Assembly (NCBI GenBank): GCA_002749535.1
Contig: MZZL01000379.1
Span: 248,001-312,000, forward strand
Direction: 5' to 3'
Origin: Apophysomyces variabilis
Lineage: Eukaryota > Mucoromycota > Mucoromycetes > Mucorales > Mucoraceae
DNA length: 64,000 nt
The position numbers were made by a program, and so were the translations under genes. Under the pieces are notes generated by a model. It ran no database searches and was not told the origin of the DNA. It was given only the letters and a program-made list of their open reading frames with translations. Of the stretch, positions 1 to 14,410 are shown piece after piece (positions within the stretch are counted from its first letter, which is position 1; each line of letters opens with the position of its first letter).

Positions 1-1091
1 TATGAGCAAAATGAGGCAAGCCTTATGGAAAATCGACTCTTGCCTACCTTTGAATCAGCTAGTTCTTTAAATTCGTTAAGTAATATGTACATTTGCCATT
101 TGCTATCCAGATAACGCAAGCGTCTGAATGCAAAACTCTTGGCAGGTCCATCACTAATAGATTCACGTCAACACAGAGATTCTGGTGAAGACCGTACATT
201 ACCTGATAACTTGCAGTACAAAGTCCATATCAGCATAAAATTCCTTTCTATTGGGAATATCATAGAGTGCCTTCCCATTGTTTTTGTCTATATGTGACAT
301 AAGCCTTCATTTTATACCATATTTGCAGATTCAAACCTTCATCTGACTTATACACCTCATAAAACCCTTCCGGACTCATACCAAATGTGTACTGATTCCA
401 AGAAAGATTCAGCAAAACTCAATCATTTTTATCTGCGACATACTGTATGTTTCCCCGGGATTTCGCATTCTTCCCAGATGAAGTCACTCCCTACTGCAGC
501 GGCTGGATCTGCTTCCCGCTGCCTCTCTTTTTCTTTAAGCCTGGCCAATTCCTCTGGGGGAGGCAATGGCCAGGATTTTGGTGGAGGCGGAGGATAAATC
601 CTCCATTCATCCTTATTCTTAGGGTTATCAACCAGACGTTGGCGTGATCGGCGCATGTATTTTTCGCGCAATGCAAGACAGCGATCAAGGTTACGATAGA
701 GTTCACGCAATTCAGCCGTGATTGCTTCATCTTTGGTTTGTATAACCAGGTCAGCATGTCACGCATACGTGTTGTGGGACAAACCTTGGGCATCCAACAC
801 TGATTTACTTTCTAAAGACGGTGTGTCTTTTGTTGAAAAGCTATAACTATCTGAAGTCACTCCCGATTCGTCATCCTGCTCGGATGCCGAGATGCTTTGA
901 GATATGTATTTGCCATCCTGCTGAAAAAGATCGTTCAGTATGAGTTAAAGATGCACTATGAAGAGAGTAACGTACGTTCACGATAGCTCTTTGATCGTGA
1001 TACTTAAAAAAGGGTGATTTTTCAAAGTCGGTGGGTTGTTCCTCTGGTGGAGTTACAGCTCGTTCTTCTCCCTGATCTTTAATGCTGGACA
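1..1091 (-). CDS. AMD1: AMP deaminase, 5' part, cut by window edge
   Basis: AMP deaminase hydrolyses AMP to IMP and ammonia in the cytosolic purine nucleotide cycle. Only the N-terminal regulatory region and the lead-in to the catalytic barrel lie in the window; the gene runs off the left end. Seen on the minus strand: a likely start [10 protein letters not shown] at 1091, then a region with [28 protein letters not shown] and [11 protein letters not shown]. After short introns come [20 protein letters not shown] and [20 protein letters not shown], a block order that matches fungal and animal AMP deaminases. At least four introns are needed (near 440, 300, 170 and 770), all with GT...AG ends. 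The metal-binding histidine motifs would lie to the left of base 1. The family call is firm. The exact start is chosen as the first in-frame ATG and could be an upstream exon. Confidence 0.88.
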
Positions 1092-3630
<2,539 letters not shown>

Positions 3631-3650
3631 ATAATAAACAAAATATCATT

Positions 3651-4733
3651 TTATTCAAGCTTGTAAGACATAATGTCATACTCTTGGCCCGCTAGGAATA
3701 TTGGAAGGGTCACGGAGGCTGATAGAACTGGAGTTAATGCCGCTGCGTACCAGTGCCAGGGTTTACGGGAGTTCACTACAATCCATACTATCGATATCAA
3801 ATTGACGAAGATGACGTCTAAGCTAATGCTGGATTGTGCAGGATGAGCCAGAAACGTAGAGATTAGCTGCGGGAAGATATCCCAAACGGAAGACAACGTC
3901 GTCAGGCATTCGAACCACTGGTGTACATAGATAGCAAAATTGGCACTCGCCGCAGTCGTATAGAGTATCAGGGCCAAAGTGGATCCATGATCACGCTTTT
4001 CTGTTACCGAAGGTTTGCGAGCAGCAACAAGTGGAAGAATCAAAATAGCGTGCATGACCAATAAATTAGGTAAGAAGTAACTTGTATGGGAAACGAACGG
4101 AAACATGATTACTGTCACACAGCCGCCAATTGCTGATAAGATCAAGAGATTGCCTAGTCTTTCCGAAAGATCAAAGTGAAACCTAGGCATGGTCCAAGCG
4201 ACCCCAAAGAACAAAGCGTATGCAAACGAAATAGCAACCAATTGCCCGAGGATCATAAATGCCCACACGTAACGTATACCACGTCGATCACCTTTTAAAA
4301 GAGATTTACCTTAATGAACTATGTCCTCTTGTTTCCTTTTTTATTTACCCTCAATCGCCAAAAAGGGCGTCCACACAGCGACAGTGAAGCTGCATAATTG
4401 ATGGCTCCACAGCCATGGCCAAGATCCCAGACTTACTGTACGCCAAGCTTCTTCAAATAGAGTGCTGTCATGTAACCAATGCGAGAGTTTGTTCCAGTTG
4501 GACAGCGCTACATGGCCGTTATGAATGTCCCATTGGTTGTAGCTATGTAGGAGAAACTTGATCATATAGGTCCATGTCGCGGCCAATGAAAGTAGAGCCA
4601 GTAAGAAAAAGATGTTTGCCACGATTTGCTTATGCTGCACTGCGACTCTAAGCACGTTTTCCATTCGCCAAAGTAAGGCGAAGATTATGGCAAAATAAGA
4701 TGCCAGAATGCACACATCGAGAGGGTAGTCCAT
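3651..4733 (-). CDS. unclassified multi-pass membrane protein
   Basis: I do not recognise the family. Two exons are joined by an intron near 4261-4345 (donor after AIEG, acceptor before DRRGIRYVWAF), giving about 340 residues. The protein is strongly hydrophobic with about seven candidate membrane segments, including LASYFAIIFALLW, IFFLLALLSLAATW, FMILGQLVAISFAYALFF, LLILSAIGGCVTVIMF and LDVIFVNLISIVWIVV. Aromatic, Trp-rich loops (SWPWLWSHQLC) lie between them. I chose the start at MDYPLDVCIL because it begins just before the first helix. The frame is open to 4826, and an extra first exon around 4850-5041 is possible. The layout looks like an ER or vacuolar membrane protein. No catalytic motif is visible. 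Confidence 0.7.
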
Positions 4734-6155
4734 AACTGAAAGGGAAGAAAGAGCACTTACGGGTGAGAGCCTATAAATCTCCGAAAGGCTAACGATTTTA
4801 TTATCGCCTCTTTCAAGATAGAACACAACGAACCGCCCAGTAGACTCTATTCCTCTTGCATACTATGAGTTTCCGAGCGGAAAAAAGCACATTCACACAC
4901 TTTAAACACTTGACCATTGAAGATGATGTCTTTTTCTTTGGTCATAATACCTGAGTGTAACGGAAACTTACCCTTGGTATGAGGGCATTGTTCGATCGCT
5001 ATTGTTCGTGAATACATGCTGGTATAAATTGCATGTCGCACTACGCAGTTAATAGACGTTCAATTGACAGAATTGCCCAATCCCGTTTATAGGAATAACT
5101 AGTAAATATAAGTCGGGTACGCTTATTTAGCCGTAGATGTCTCAATGATACGTTGGCTTTTCCCATTAGTAACCAGAGATTGCCATGCCTATTATGATGG
5201 TAGCGTTCATTGTATGTCGTACTATGACAGAAAATATCCTACTAACTCTCTCCGCTTTTGATTATACTTTGGCTTAGGTTTGCTCACTGCAAAGGCCATC
5301 GCTACTCATGCTGATTTACAGCTTTACCATTTCTATTAAGGTTAATCGCAATCAGAGAGACTTATCAAAGGTTTAAATATAGCATGCATGTTTTCAGTGC
5401 GTAAAATGGCAATTCTTTGTCAATTGGTGACTTTATTATGCTTAGGACAGTAGGAGTCTGTTAAGAATATATAAATTTGTATTTAATCTTCTAAACTCGT
5501 GTGGTTCGACCTATGAACTAAATCAATCAAACTGTCTTTTTAAAGGACTTTGATCCCACCGCTTTCTCTTGGACCTACAAGCCATAACCACATTTACTAA
5601 ACAATAAACATCTATATGACCTACTGTATACATGAAAACCGCCCAAAGCACTCGGTAAGAAAAAACTATGCATTTAGCCATGGTAATTGCTTTTAACACA
5701 AAACCTATCTGTAGACACAAAAGACAACACGCAGGAAAAGCATTAGGTAATCGTTAATATTGGACTATGTTTCTCAACAAATGCACATATTTAAAATTAT
5801 CGAGTATACCTTTTTATTGCATGAAAGCTACGTGCCTGGATCGACGTGTGCAGAACAGGGTCAATATCAACTGCTTGATATGGCAACCAGGTTCCTACCA
5901 TCTGCCTTCATCAGCCTTTCTATGGTACGAGGGCCCATTAAGGGCTATATGTAATGATGACATCGTCTTTATGGACTTGATAGCCTTGTTATTGCCCTAT
6001 GTACTCTATCCTGATGCTTGCAGGACACGCCCTTAATCCCTGGTATAAAGCAGGACCATCATCGTAAGGACAGTCACCGGGGAAATTCGCTCTTCTCGTA
6101 CTGACAGAAAACGATTGAAACAACGAGCCTCTTTTTCTCGTTTCTTGCCACAACT
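4734..6155. other. intergenic region, no gene seen
   Basis: About 1.4 kb between the divergent membrane-protein gene and the CUE gene. Short open frames exist on both strands but none shows family motifs or a splice pattern that joins them. Nothing else was found. Confidence 0.45.
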
Positions 6156-7101
6156 ATGAATGACGGTGTGTCTATTCTGGTAGCGGTGTTTTTGATCTTG
6201 ATTGCGCTGCGATGGATGTTGGGTAAAACAGAATGTATTTGAAATTGTAGAGAGATAACCCTATCAATAGGAGGTAATCAACCCTCGAATCCGCAATCTG
6301 GACAACGACGTTCGGCCGGGAGACGACAGCATCGTGTCACCCCCCAGATGGTTCAAGAATATAGACGGAAAATAACGTTTTGCTAACATGGTCCTTAGAT
6401 TGAAATGGTCCGGTCTATGTTTCCTGATATTCCTACACCTGCCATCGTAGCTGATTTGCAGCGAACAGGCTCGGTTGAGACGACAGTTGAAAATGCTCTT
6501 CGCGCAGGAGGTCTCCCAATGGTAAGCGGACAAGTAGACAACCTTCTTTTTCGGAAAACTTTATTGTTAACCGCGACCCTTTTAGCCCGCTAATCACTCT
6601 ACTGGCCCAGCTACGGACAACGGTGCTAATTCAGGATCGTCAACTGCAGTGAAGCCAGTAATACATACTAACTTGCTGCAACGATATGACTTGGACTCTC
6701 ATTCTATTAATGGGGATCAACAAATAACAGAGCCTCCGAAAGTATGGGAGGCCAGTCCAGATAAACGACAGGAGATGCTAAGGAAGCGCAAAGAATTTAT
6801 GGTGCTGCAGGCACGGAAGTAAGTTGTGAGAGTACTGAGACAGTGAATCAGTACTGATCGCGGTGCGTGGTGATGTAGAAAATTGGAGCAGCGTATGTTA
6901 CTAGAAAAGCAACAAGGTGAAGGCGAAAAAGAGCAGTCTGCAACCGAAAATGGATCGTCATTACCATCTGAAAAGGAAGCAGCAGATAATTTCGAAGAGA
7001 TGTCTGTCGATGAATTAAATACCCTATCTGCTGAACAACGACGCCGTCATATGCTTCAAGCATTTGATCGAAGGACTAACGTTTCAGAAGAAAGACAATA
7101 A
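6156..7101 (+). CDS. Cue1-type ER membrane protein with CUE domain
   Basis: Probably recruits a ubiquitin-conjugating enzyme (Ubc7/UBE2G2 type) to the ER membrane for ER-associated degradation. Five exons give roughly 240 residues. The first exon encodes a single N-terminal membrane anchor, ILVAVFLILIALRW. It is followed by a basic linker ending RRQHRVTPQM and, after a 48-nt intron, by IEMVRSMFPDIPTPAIVADL and then RTGSVETTVENALRAGGLPM, a textbook CUE domain (MFP signature, C-terminal leucine pair region). Further exons hold NLLQRYDL and the basic helix RQEMLRKRKEFMVLQARKKL, similar in place to the E2-binding region of Cue1/AMFR. The start ATG is the only one that places the anchor at residue 7. 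There is no RING domain, so this is the Cue1 type and not the AMFR ligase type. Confidence 0.8.
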
Positions 7102-7895
7102 TGAAAGTGATACTTTAGTATCAAAAAATAAAAACAAAGCCATAGTATATATCATTTTATGCTTTAATGCTTAAAAATCATGAAAGATATTAATTAGATA
7201 AGCTTTTTATAACATTATAATAACTGATAGCAATTTTCAATATTTTTTCTTGAATAAATATTCTATTTTCATTCCAAAACGTTTTGATTGACTAATAGAC
7301 TGCCGATATTGATACTGACTTCAAAGGTACTTCTACTGAATTGTTTTCAAGCCAAATGCTAACATTAACTTTGATTTCTATTATTTACATATAAGCCTAT
7401 TACTGAAAAGCAGAGTAGATTTTTGGTATTCATTTCCTATTTTTTATTATATTCTTTTTTACATCGTNTTATTATATTCTTTTTTACAATTACTGCTTGA
7501 ATATAAAGTTATGCTTTTAAAATAATAAAAGTGAAACAGAGAAACTCAAAGGAGTCTTAACTAGTAACGAATGTTACAAGACTTTATAAATATTGAGAAG
7601 ACAAAATTATATCTTAAATCAGATAAGTTGTATAAATATATTTACCTTATTTCAAAATGTCCTCATTCTTTGCACTGTCTAAGCTGTTTGTCGTATCCAT
7701 AGCTATAATGGATACTCTCACTATTCCGATTATGTCTAAATAGGGAAGATGGACTTTAAACACGGACTTATATAATACGGGATTGAGCAATCTTAACTCA
7801 GTTCCTTAATACAATGAACAATGCCGAGCTTCTATGATCCGCTACGGAGAATTCTCTCCATTATAGAAGGCAATTACAAATCACTTAATACAGAG
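7102..7895. other. AT-rich intergenic DNA with one ambiguous base
   Basis: Very AT-rich stretch between the CUE gene and the left end of the hAT element. It holds the single n of the window at 7468. No coding signal. Confidence 0.6.
7444..7488. repeat. 20-bp direct repeat flanking an N
   Basis: The 20-bp string ttattatattcttttttaca occurs at 7444-7463 and again at 7469-7488, separated by 5 bases that include the only n of the window (7468). Identical sequence on both sides of an undetermined base is typical of two contig ends joined without merging their overlap, although a real tandem duplication is also possible. Confidence 0.85.
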
Positions 7896-7907
7896 TAAGG
7901 CTCGCAA
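7896..7907. repeat. left terminal inverted repeat of hAT element
   Basis: TAAGGCTCGCAA is the exact reverse complement of 11527-11538. It is followed inward (to about 8060) by clustered GGTCGG, GGGACGGT and CCGAGACC motifs. Confidence 0.85.
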
Positions 7908-8312
7908 CGGTCGGTATGGGACGGTACGGGCCGGTGCAAGGTAGCTGGACCGAGACCGCCGGTTATTACTACTCGGTCAGTATTCGGGACGGTCTATAAT
8001 CGGGACAGTCCAAGGTCAGGTACCGAGACCGCTGGAAGGACCGTTGGGAGGACCGTCAGTCTATGCTATGCCTTTCACATGACATTACACACAATATTAC
8101 TTACAGACATTCAAAGTAAATATTTCTCTTTACTTCAATAAGTGCAGTTATACAAGTATACAAAAGCTTTGTTGCTTGCAAGATTTTCAGTTTTAGTGTG
8201 ATTTACATTACAGATTAAGAGAAGCAGTTCATGTAATAAGAAAGATAAAATGCAATGCATCGTTTATTAACTGCTAATTCAACACTCGATCTATTTCAGA
8301 GAATACTGTATA

Positions 8313-10766
8313 TCAATTCTTTAGTTCTCGTCGTAGCCGGTATTTTTCAAGCATACATGCACGAATGGTTTCTACAGCAAGTGAAGCACGATTTGGGCTT
8401 ATAATAGCCTTGCCAGCGGAGAAGACTCGTTCTGATGGAGCACTTGTACCTGAGATAACGACGTTAATCAGAAGACGAATGTGGGGTGAACAAAGACACT
8501 AACCTGGAATTGCTAAGTAATCGCGCGCCATTCTAGCTAAGGATGGATACTTGCTAATTCCTATAGTCTGCCACCAGCGAAGCGGATCGCAATTTTCAGC
8601 ATCGGTTGCGAGATATTCGAAGAGCTCATCTTCTTGTCGTGCCTTCCCTTTGTCGCGCAGATGACCGAACAGATGCTGTAACAGTTCATCTTTTTCCACC
8701 TCTGTTTGTGCCGAACTAGTAGCAATATTCTCACCAGCATGCTCAACTTCAGGGTACGCCATAAAAACGGTGCGCACTTGCTTCTCTACAAACTGTACCC
8801 ATTCAGTTTCCCATTCGTGTCGCTTATGGTAAGATAGCTTCAGTCGAGGATCTAGTACTGTAAACGATCGTTTAGCTTAAAAAATTTACGTTAGAGTTAC
8901 CTGTTGCTACTGAGCAAATGGGTGCGAAGTCAGTCATGTTATAGTACTTCTGCAGTTTTTCGAAGCATGCAACTGCTGCCTCCTGAAGCTCCGAATTGCT
9001 AGTGGTGTAGTTATCCAGCTTGTCCATCAGAACGTTATATGTAGGTATAACGATCCCCATGGTTGGGTAATTGCTAGCACTTAACATTGTTGTGCTCTTT
9101 TTGAAGATCTATCATTAAAAGGTGGGCACTACATATTTAGAAATTAATATATCTAATAGTAACTTTACCTCTAGAAGGTCTTTCAAGTGAATTAAGATTT
9201 GCCACTCATTCTCAGAAAGCGACCATTTGTTCAGGTGGCTTTCAATGCTTATCAATACAACGAGTGGACCTTGGATACGCAACGCGGAATCGATCATGTC
9301 ATACGTAGAATTCCACCGTGTTTTAACATCAATTACTGGCTGGTAATGTCGCACATTCATGTTTGCACAGCACTGCTTCAGTTTTTCACGGAGTTGAACA
9401 GAACGGCGGATCGAGACAACGACATTTCGAAGCTATAACTGTGCTAAGTCTAATATATATGTAGTAACTGATTACCTTGGCTAAAATAGAAGAAATTTCG
9501 GTCGTGCTCCGATCAAAATGGATCTGTTCGTCATATACGTTGATCGTTGCTTCGGGGATTATTTTGATTGTTGCCAAAAGATCCTGCACCGCAAGGTTAA
9601 TAACATGTGCAAGACAGCGGTTATGCTGTCTTTTAGCACTGAAGAAGACGCCATATTTGGGCCAGGTTTCTTCCAGATGTTGCATAAGTGTATCATTACT
9701 TGATGCATTATCAGTTGTTATTGCTAAGATCTGTTGATAGTGGATCATTTAAAACTGGTAAACGGTATCAAACCACCTACCTTCGAATGTATATTGAGAT
9801 CGTGCATTGACCTCATCAAGGCATCACCTATTGCTTGCCCAGTATGACTTCCCGCGATATGGATAAAATCTAGCAGTAGATCGTGGATCTGCCAGTTTGC
9901 ATCGATGAAATGTCCAGTAACTGCAAGGAAACCAAATGAATTTGGTGACGTCCACATGTCAAGCGTAAGGGATATATTAGAATCTAGTGTCTAAAAGAAG
10001 GTATTAATATGATAATTGCATTCTGCAAATATCCTACTGCAAGGTGATCTCGCAAGATAGTATGGCCATGATTGCAGCTATTTATAATATCAGATTTAAG
10101 AGTGTTTGCACTTATGGATATCGCTTCTGGATTGAGGTAACTGATCAGGGTTTGAAACGATTTTGACTCTATTTCAATGAATGGCTGGTCATTGAGAATA
10201 ACCCATTCCCGAAGATGTTGACGAAATTTGGAGTTGCTAAATTGAGGATGGCTACATCACATGTAAGTACAGCAAGATATACATATATTTAATGGTACTT
10301 ACGAGGTAACAAATTGGTCCAATGGTCCTTTTTGGGTTGGAGGCTGAGCACTCTTCCATTCTTTAGGATGGTAACTGCTCATATGTTTTCGCATTTGCTT
10401 AGTGCTGCTCCCGTTAGCAGAAACCACTGATCTCTTCCTTGTTCTAGATAGGATAAGCAATGTATTAGAGGCGTAACCAGTTTGGCATATTAGCACAAAC
10501 CCATCATCTCCGTCACATATGGTACACAAAGCTGTCTTCGACTTCGAACTATTATCCCAGTTAAGTGGTTTAAACCACTTCCAAACAACGCTAGTGCGTG
10601 TGCTAGTCACGGTGGCAGAAGAGGTACTAGCTGCAACTGACGTGGAAGACTCTTGAGATTGCAAGCGGTTTGGGGAATCAATTTGCAAGGAAACGATAAT
10701 TGATTCTTCATCACTGTCTGCTTCAGTGATTCTTGGACGCTTTTCGTTTCGCTTGTGAATAGACAT
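8313..10766 (-). CDS. hAT transposase with BED zinc finger, seemingly intact
   Basis: Cuts and inserts the surrounding element. Seven or eight short introns with GT...AG ends link exons into about 680 to 700 residues with no stop in frame. In order: an acidic N-terminus; a BED zinc finger (VVWKWFKPLNW, CTICD, then KQMRKHMSSYH); the first RNase-H-like strand with the catalytic Asp in SLTLDMWTSPNSFGFLAVTG; LAITTDNASSN with the second Asp and CLAHVINLAVQ; the insertion domain; TRWNSTYDMID; VLDPRLKLSYHK; and the C-terminal hATC dimerisation block with WWQTIGISKYPSLARMARDYL and TSAPSERVFSAGKAIISPNR. Intron removal is needed at about 10250-10300, 9970-10015, 9730-9780, 9430-9475, 9110-9170, 8858-8900 and 8455-8503. 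An optional intron may lie inside the BED region (about 10440-10500). Unbroken reading through so many junctions suggests recent activity. Confidence 0.88.
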
Positions 10767-11526
10767 GTTTTAAAGGTACAGACACTCCACCATAACTACA
10801 CATTTAATTTATAGCTTTTTTGCAAGTTACACGGATCGTCATCACAATGCACTATGAAAAAACGTATGTATGTTAAGAAATCGATCAACACTATATCTAA
10901 CCAGATATTGAACAATTTCGTATTGATTCCCGTAACGAAGCTCCAATGTATGTATTATCACGTCATTGTGAGGGTGATTACAGTTAGGATATGCATCCAA
11001 AAAAGTACAATGCTTGGTTGCCCAAATTGCTATGGAGAATTTATAAATTTGGTAAGTGAACAGTGATTACTGCAGAAACCTAAGGTAAGAGTTTACCTTT
11101 CAAAAACTTTTTCATACCAAATGCTACTGTTACTTGAAAACGGTATGGCATATAATGTCGAAAGAAAAAACAATTATCAATGATAACAATACGAAGAATA
11201 GAATACCACCTTACAAATAATTCTTTGTTTGCGCATACTATAAGCAAAAATAAAATACTACGAACTGATTAAATAAAACTATTTTACTTGTTGTGAGTGT
11301 TTTTTCTCCAATAATACTTTATAGATAATAATTTTCTTTTTGAAAACCAAAACTACTATCATGACCGACGGTCCAATCGGTCGGGTTGGGACAGTTTACA
11401 TGAACCGAGATCGGTCCAAAATATATAAACCGAGACCATCGGTCCAAGGGGTTCGGTCCAAAACTTACAGACTGAGATCGACGGTATGGTTCGGTACGGG
11501 TCAGTATCGGGACGGTCGGTCCAAAA

Positions 11527-11538
11527 TTGCGAGCCTTA
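11527..11538. repeat. right terminal inverted repeat of hAT element
   Basis: TTGCGAGCCTTA, the exact inverse of 7896-7907. The subterminal array from about 11360 repeats GGTCGG, CGGTCCAA and CCGAGACC motifs. Confidence 0.85.
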
Positions 11539-11685
11539 TCAATATTATATTGTGTACAATATCTTACCAGGTTCGTATTTAATAAACCTCATTTGAAGAA
11601 TAAGTTTTATTATAACAACATCAGATTTCAACGTGCCCGTCCATAATTACTGTGATAGATTTATTTGAAATAGCAAATTGCGCTA

Positions 11686-11756
11686 GCGACTGTAGTACAT
11701 GGGTAGTATCCAGGCTTCCCAAGCCTGGGAACCGGGTTCGAGTCCCGGCAGTCGCA
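11686..11756 (+). tRNA. tRNA-Gly (anticodon CCC)
   Basis: A full cloverleaf in 71 nt. The acceptor stem GCGACTG pairs with CAGTCGC, followed by discriminator A at 11756. The anticodon stem CAGGC/GCCTG (11711-11727) closes the loop TTCCCAA with anticodon CCC at 11718-11720. The T arm is CCGGG TTCGAGT CCCGG. No intron. A T-run at about 11761-11767 serves as Pol III terminator. The gene lies about 150 bp beyond the right end of the hAT element. Confidence 0.93.
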
Positions 11757-12362
11757 TTAATTTTTTTCTTTGGTTTACTAACCGAAAAATCTTTTTTTTG
11801 TTTACCGGCAAGTTATAATCCCATGTGCAATGATATTGGATCTAAAACAGTTTGCTGTTCTGTTCGTCAGTTGCAGTCGTACAAACTAAGCGTTTTGAAA
11901 ATAGTGTTCAAGAAGTAAAAGGACAATGAAAGGATGGAAAAAGGCGAAAAAACTTTTCCTGTTAATCAAATTTTGATAACAGTCACTGGCGTTTCTTACC
12001 AAGCAAGTTTGCGCCGCCCGAAAATCCTTCGCGTGAGTGTTCTATATCCCTTTTAAGAGGATCAGAATAAGGTTTCGCATAATGAATGTTTGATAGTGCA
12101 CTAAATAAACAGATGAAATACAAGACAACATGGCCTTATGTGAATGCTTGCCGTATGGAAGGGAGACAACTTTCTCGAATTAAAGCTAAAGAGGATATTC
12201 TTCCAGCCATTACATATCTTAAACCTAACGTATATGTCATTATCTACTGGACGCGAACTAGAGATTAAGCAGCGTAACTCTAATTCAAAATATTCTAAGT
12301 TTTACTCTGCGTTGTATGTATTGTGTGCATAATAGCAATGTTAATGAATACTCGAATGGCTG
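11757..12362. other. intergenic region, no gene seen
   Basis: Between tRNA-Gly and the 3' end of the kelch gene. It starts with the T-run that ends the tRNA gene. A few short open frames have no recognisable motif. Confidence 0.5.
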
Positions 12363-14410
12363 TTAAATTCTGTCAGGTTTGGCTGGTGCCAAGGTATACC
12401 GGGAAACGCCTGCATCTGGCTTGCTTGCTGGTTCAAGGTCATAGTCTTCGGTAGTATCATTGATCACGGAAATCGAAAGTGCAGGTGAGTAGGAAGTAAC
12501 GGTTGGTTTCAGTATTCCATCCTTGTCGAATGTTCTGTTCTTTTCGATGTCCTTGATGTGCGTGCTTTCTTCATTGTTTTCTTCAGCCTCCTTATTGATC
12601 GTAGTTGTTTCGTCCACATTATAATACTGTTCTTTTGTAATGTTTGCATCCGACAGTTTAGATAAATAGTCTTTATCTTTGATATTATTTGCACTTCGTT
12701 TCCTTCTTATCCATAAGAAGATTGCCACAGCAATAGCAGCCATCTAAACAATATTGGTAAGTATGGGATAACAAGAGTAATAGATGACTTACTCCAACAA
12801 CAGCGCCAACAACAATACCAGCAATTGCTCCACCTGATAACCCGCTGTTAGCAGTAAGTACTGTTGGCACGCCAGTGGACGCATTGGCTGGGGGGTCTAG
12901 ATATTGATCGTTTGCACTGTACTTTGGCACCCATTGGAGTTTTTGGAGATCCATAACATGAAAATCTCCTCTTTCATTGCCTTGGTTATCCATTCCAAAG
13001 AAGACAAACATTGACCGGTTGCCATGTACAACAGCTAAAGGATAATAGTTAGCTACCCTCCTTCCAAACAGCTTTTCTGCCATACCAGAATGGCCAAATC
13101 GAGGACCAGCTCCTGCTAAAGGTCCTAGATCAGTTATCTTTTTCCAAGTCATGGTTGTCAGATTGAGTAAATAACAGAAGTCATCTACTGTAGTAGTGGG
13201 ATTGCCAAGGGCCTGTGTGCTTTGTACTAAGATGGCTAGTGTTTAGAAATAAATCTGTAAGAGCTTACTTAGGAGGATTTTACCATATTGCGCTCCTCCA
13301 TAAAGTAATATAGCGTCCGAAGTAGGAACTAAAGAAAGGAGACAGTGAGAAAAATATCATCCTGGTAAAGCGGCAACGTACGCTGGATGGCAGTATGGTA
13401 GACTCTGCCAGACGGAATATCGCCAAATGCATTAGCCACTGACCAAGATGCGGTCGAGGTATCGAACGTAAGAATCTGGCTCATCAACGCAGGATGGACA
13501 AGGTATGGGTCGGTTCCATTTGGACCTTTATTTGGATTTGGCGTTGCGTCAATACCGCCAATATAGTATATCTTCTTTTGATCCCTGGACACGGTGGCAG
13601 TGCCTTGCATACGAAGTATATCTTGTGGAACTTGACGTGCATTTACGACGTCGGGCCCAGATTGGAACTGCATAATTCATCCTATTAGATATGAAACGAA
13701 GTCTGAATTTGTAAAGTAGATGATTTACCGTGGTATTCAAGTGCCAGATCCACTGACGAATAGAGGCAGGTTGGGGGTTCCCCACCCATGAGTTGCTGGA
13801 GATGTAAGTTTTGATAAGGGGGAAGCCGTGTAGTTTACCTCATACCACCCCAGATCCAGATACGCTCTTGATCATCCATAGCAGCCATGGCACCAATTCT
13901 ATTCAATTCAAAGACGTATTAGCGCTGGTATAACAAAGATATGTTATTACACTTGGTAAAGATTTGTTTCCACTCTTGTCCAAGTATCAGTGTCAGCATT
14001 GTAGGTTGTAATTTCATCTCTAAGATTTCGCGTATTATTCGGACCCAGACCCATATACATTAGATAGCCATTGAACTGGCGTAATGGCACCATAGGGAAC
14101 AAGCAGTTTGGCTGAAGCTCGTAATTACGCCCTGGAATATTTACCCAGCTGGTGTAAGCATCGGTAACATTAAAATCGTTGGATACGTCGAGGGAATAGT
14201 GGTCTGCTAGGGAAGCATAGTGATCGCCATCGGTATTGATTCTACCGCCGTAACAATATATTTTTTGTTTTAAAAGTACACAACCTAAAGCTTAGTCAGG
14301 AAATTGTCTTATCTTCCAAAAGTGGGGAAACTACCTCCGTTAAGTCTGCGTGAAACTGTTACAGCTGTGACAGAGGATACAACGAGTCCTAGTAGGAAAA
14401 ATATTTTCAT
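12363..14410 (-). CDS. kelch-repeat type I membrane protein
   Basis: The start ATG at 14410 opens MKIFFLLGLVVSSVTAVTVS, a clear signal peptide. The next exon (acceptor before CVLLKQKIYCYGGRINTDG) begins a set of kelch blades: YCYGGRINTDGD, YLMYMGLGPNN, IWIWGGMSN, IYYIGGIDAT, ILLYGGAQYG and MFVFFGMDNQGNERGD. These would form a beta-propeller outside the membrane. A Gly/Ala-rich helix, GLSGGAIAGIVVGAVVGV continuing into MAAIAVAIFLWI across a short intron, spans the membrane. It is followed by the basic stop-transfer RRKR and an acidic cytoplasmic tail of about 100 residues ending PAKPDRI. At least six introns. This layout is common in Mucoromycota surface or secretory-pathway proteins of unknown partner; no more precise function can be read. 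Confidence 0.82.

Larger units (their letters stand above)
7896..11538 (-). mobile_element. hAT-superfamily DNA transposon
   Basis: An element of about 3.64 kb bounded by the perfect 12-bp inverted repeat TAAGGCTCGCAA (7896-7907) and TTGCGAGCCTTA (11527-11538). Inside each end lies about 150 to 200 bp of GC-rich subterminal DNA full of short GGTCGG, CCGAGACC and GGTCCAA motifs in both orientations, typical of transposase binding arrays in hAT elements. The central part encodes a complete-looking hAT transposase on the minus strand. The 8-bp flanks (atacagag on the left, tcaatatt on the right) do not match, so no target-site duplication is seen. Either the insertion is old, the ends belong to a rearranged copy, or the true ends lie slightly elsewhere. 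Confidence 0.85.
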
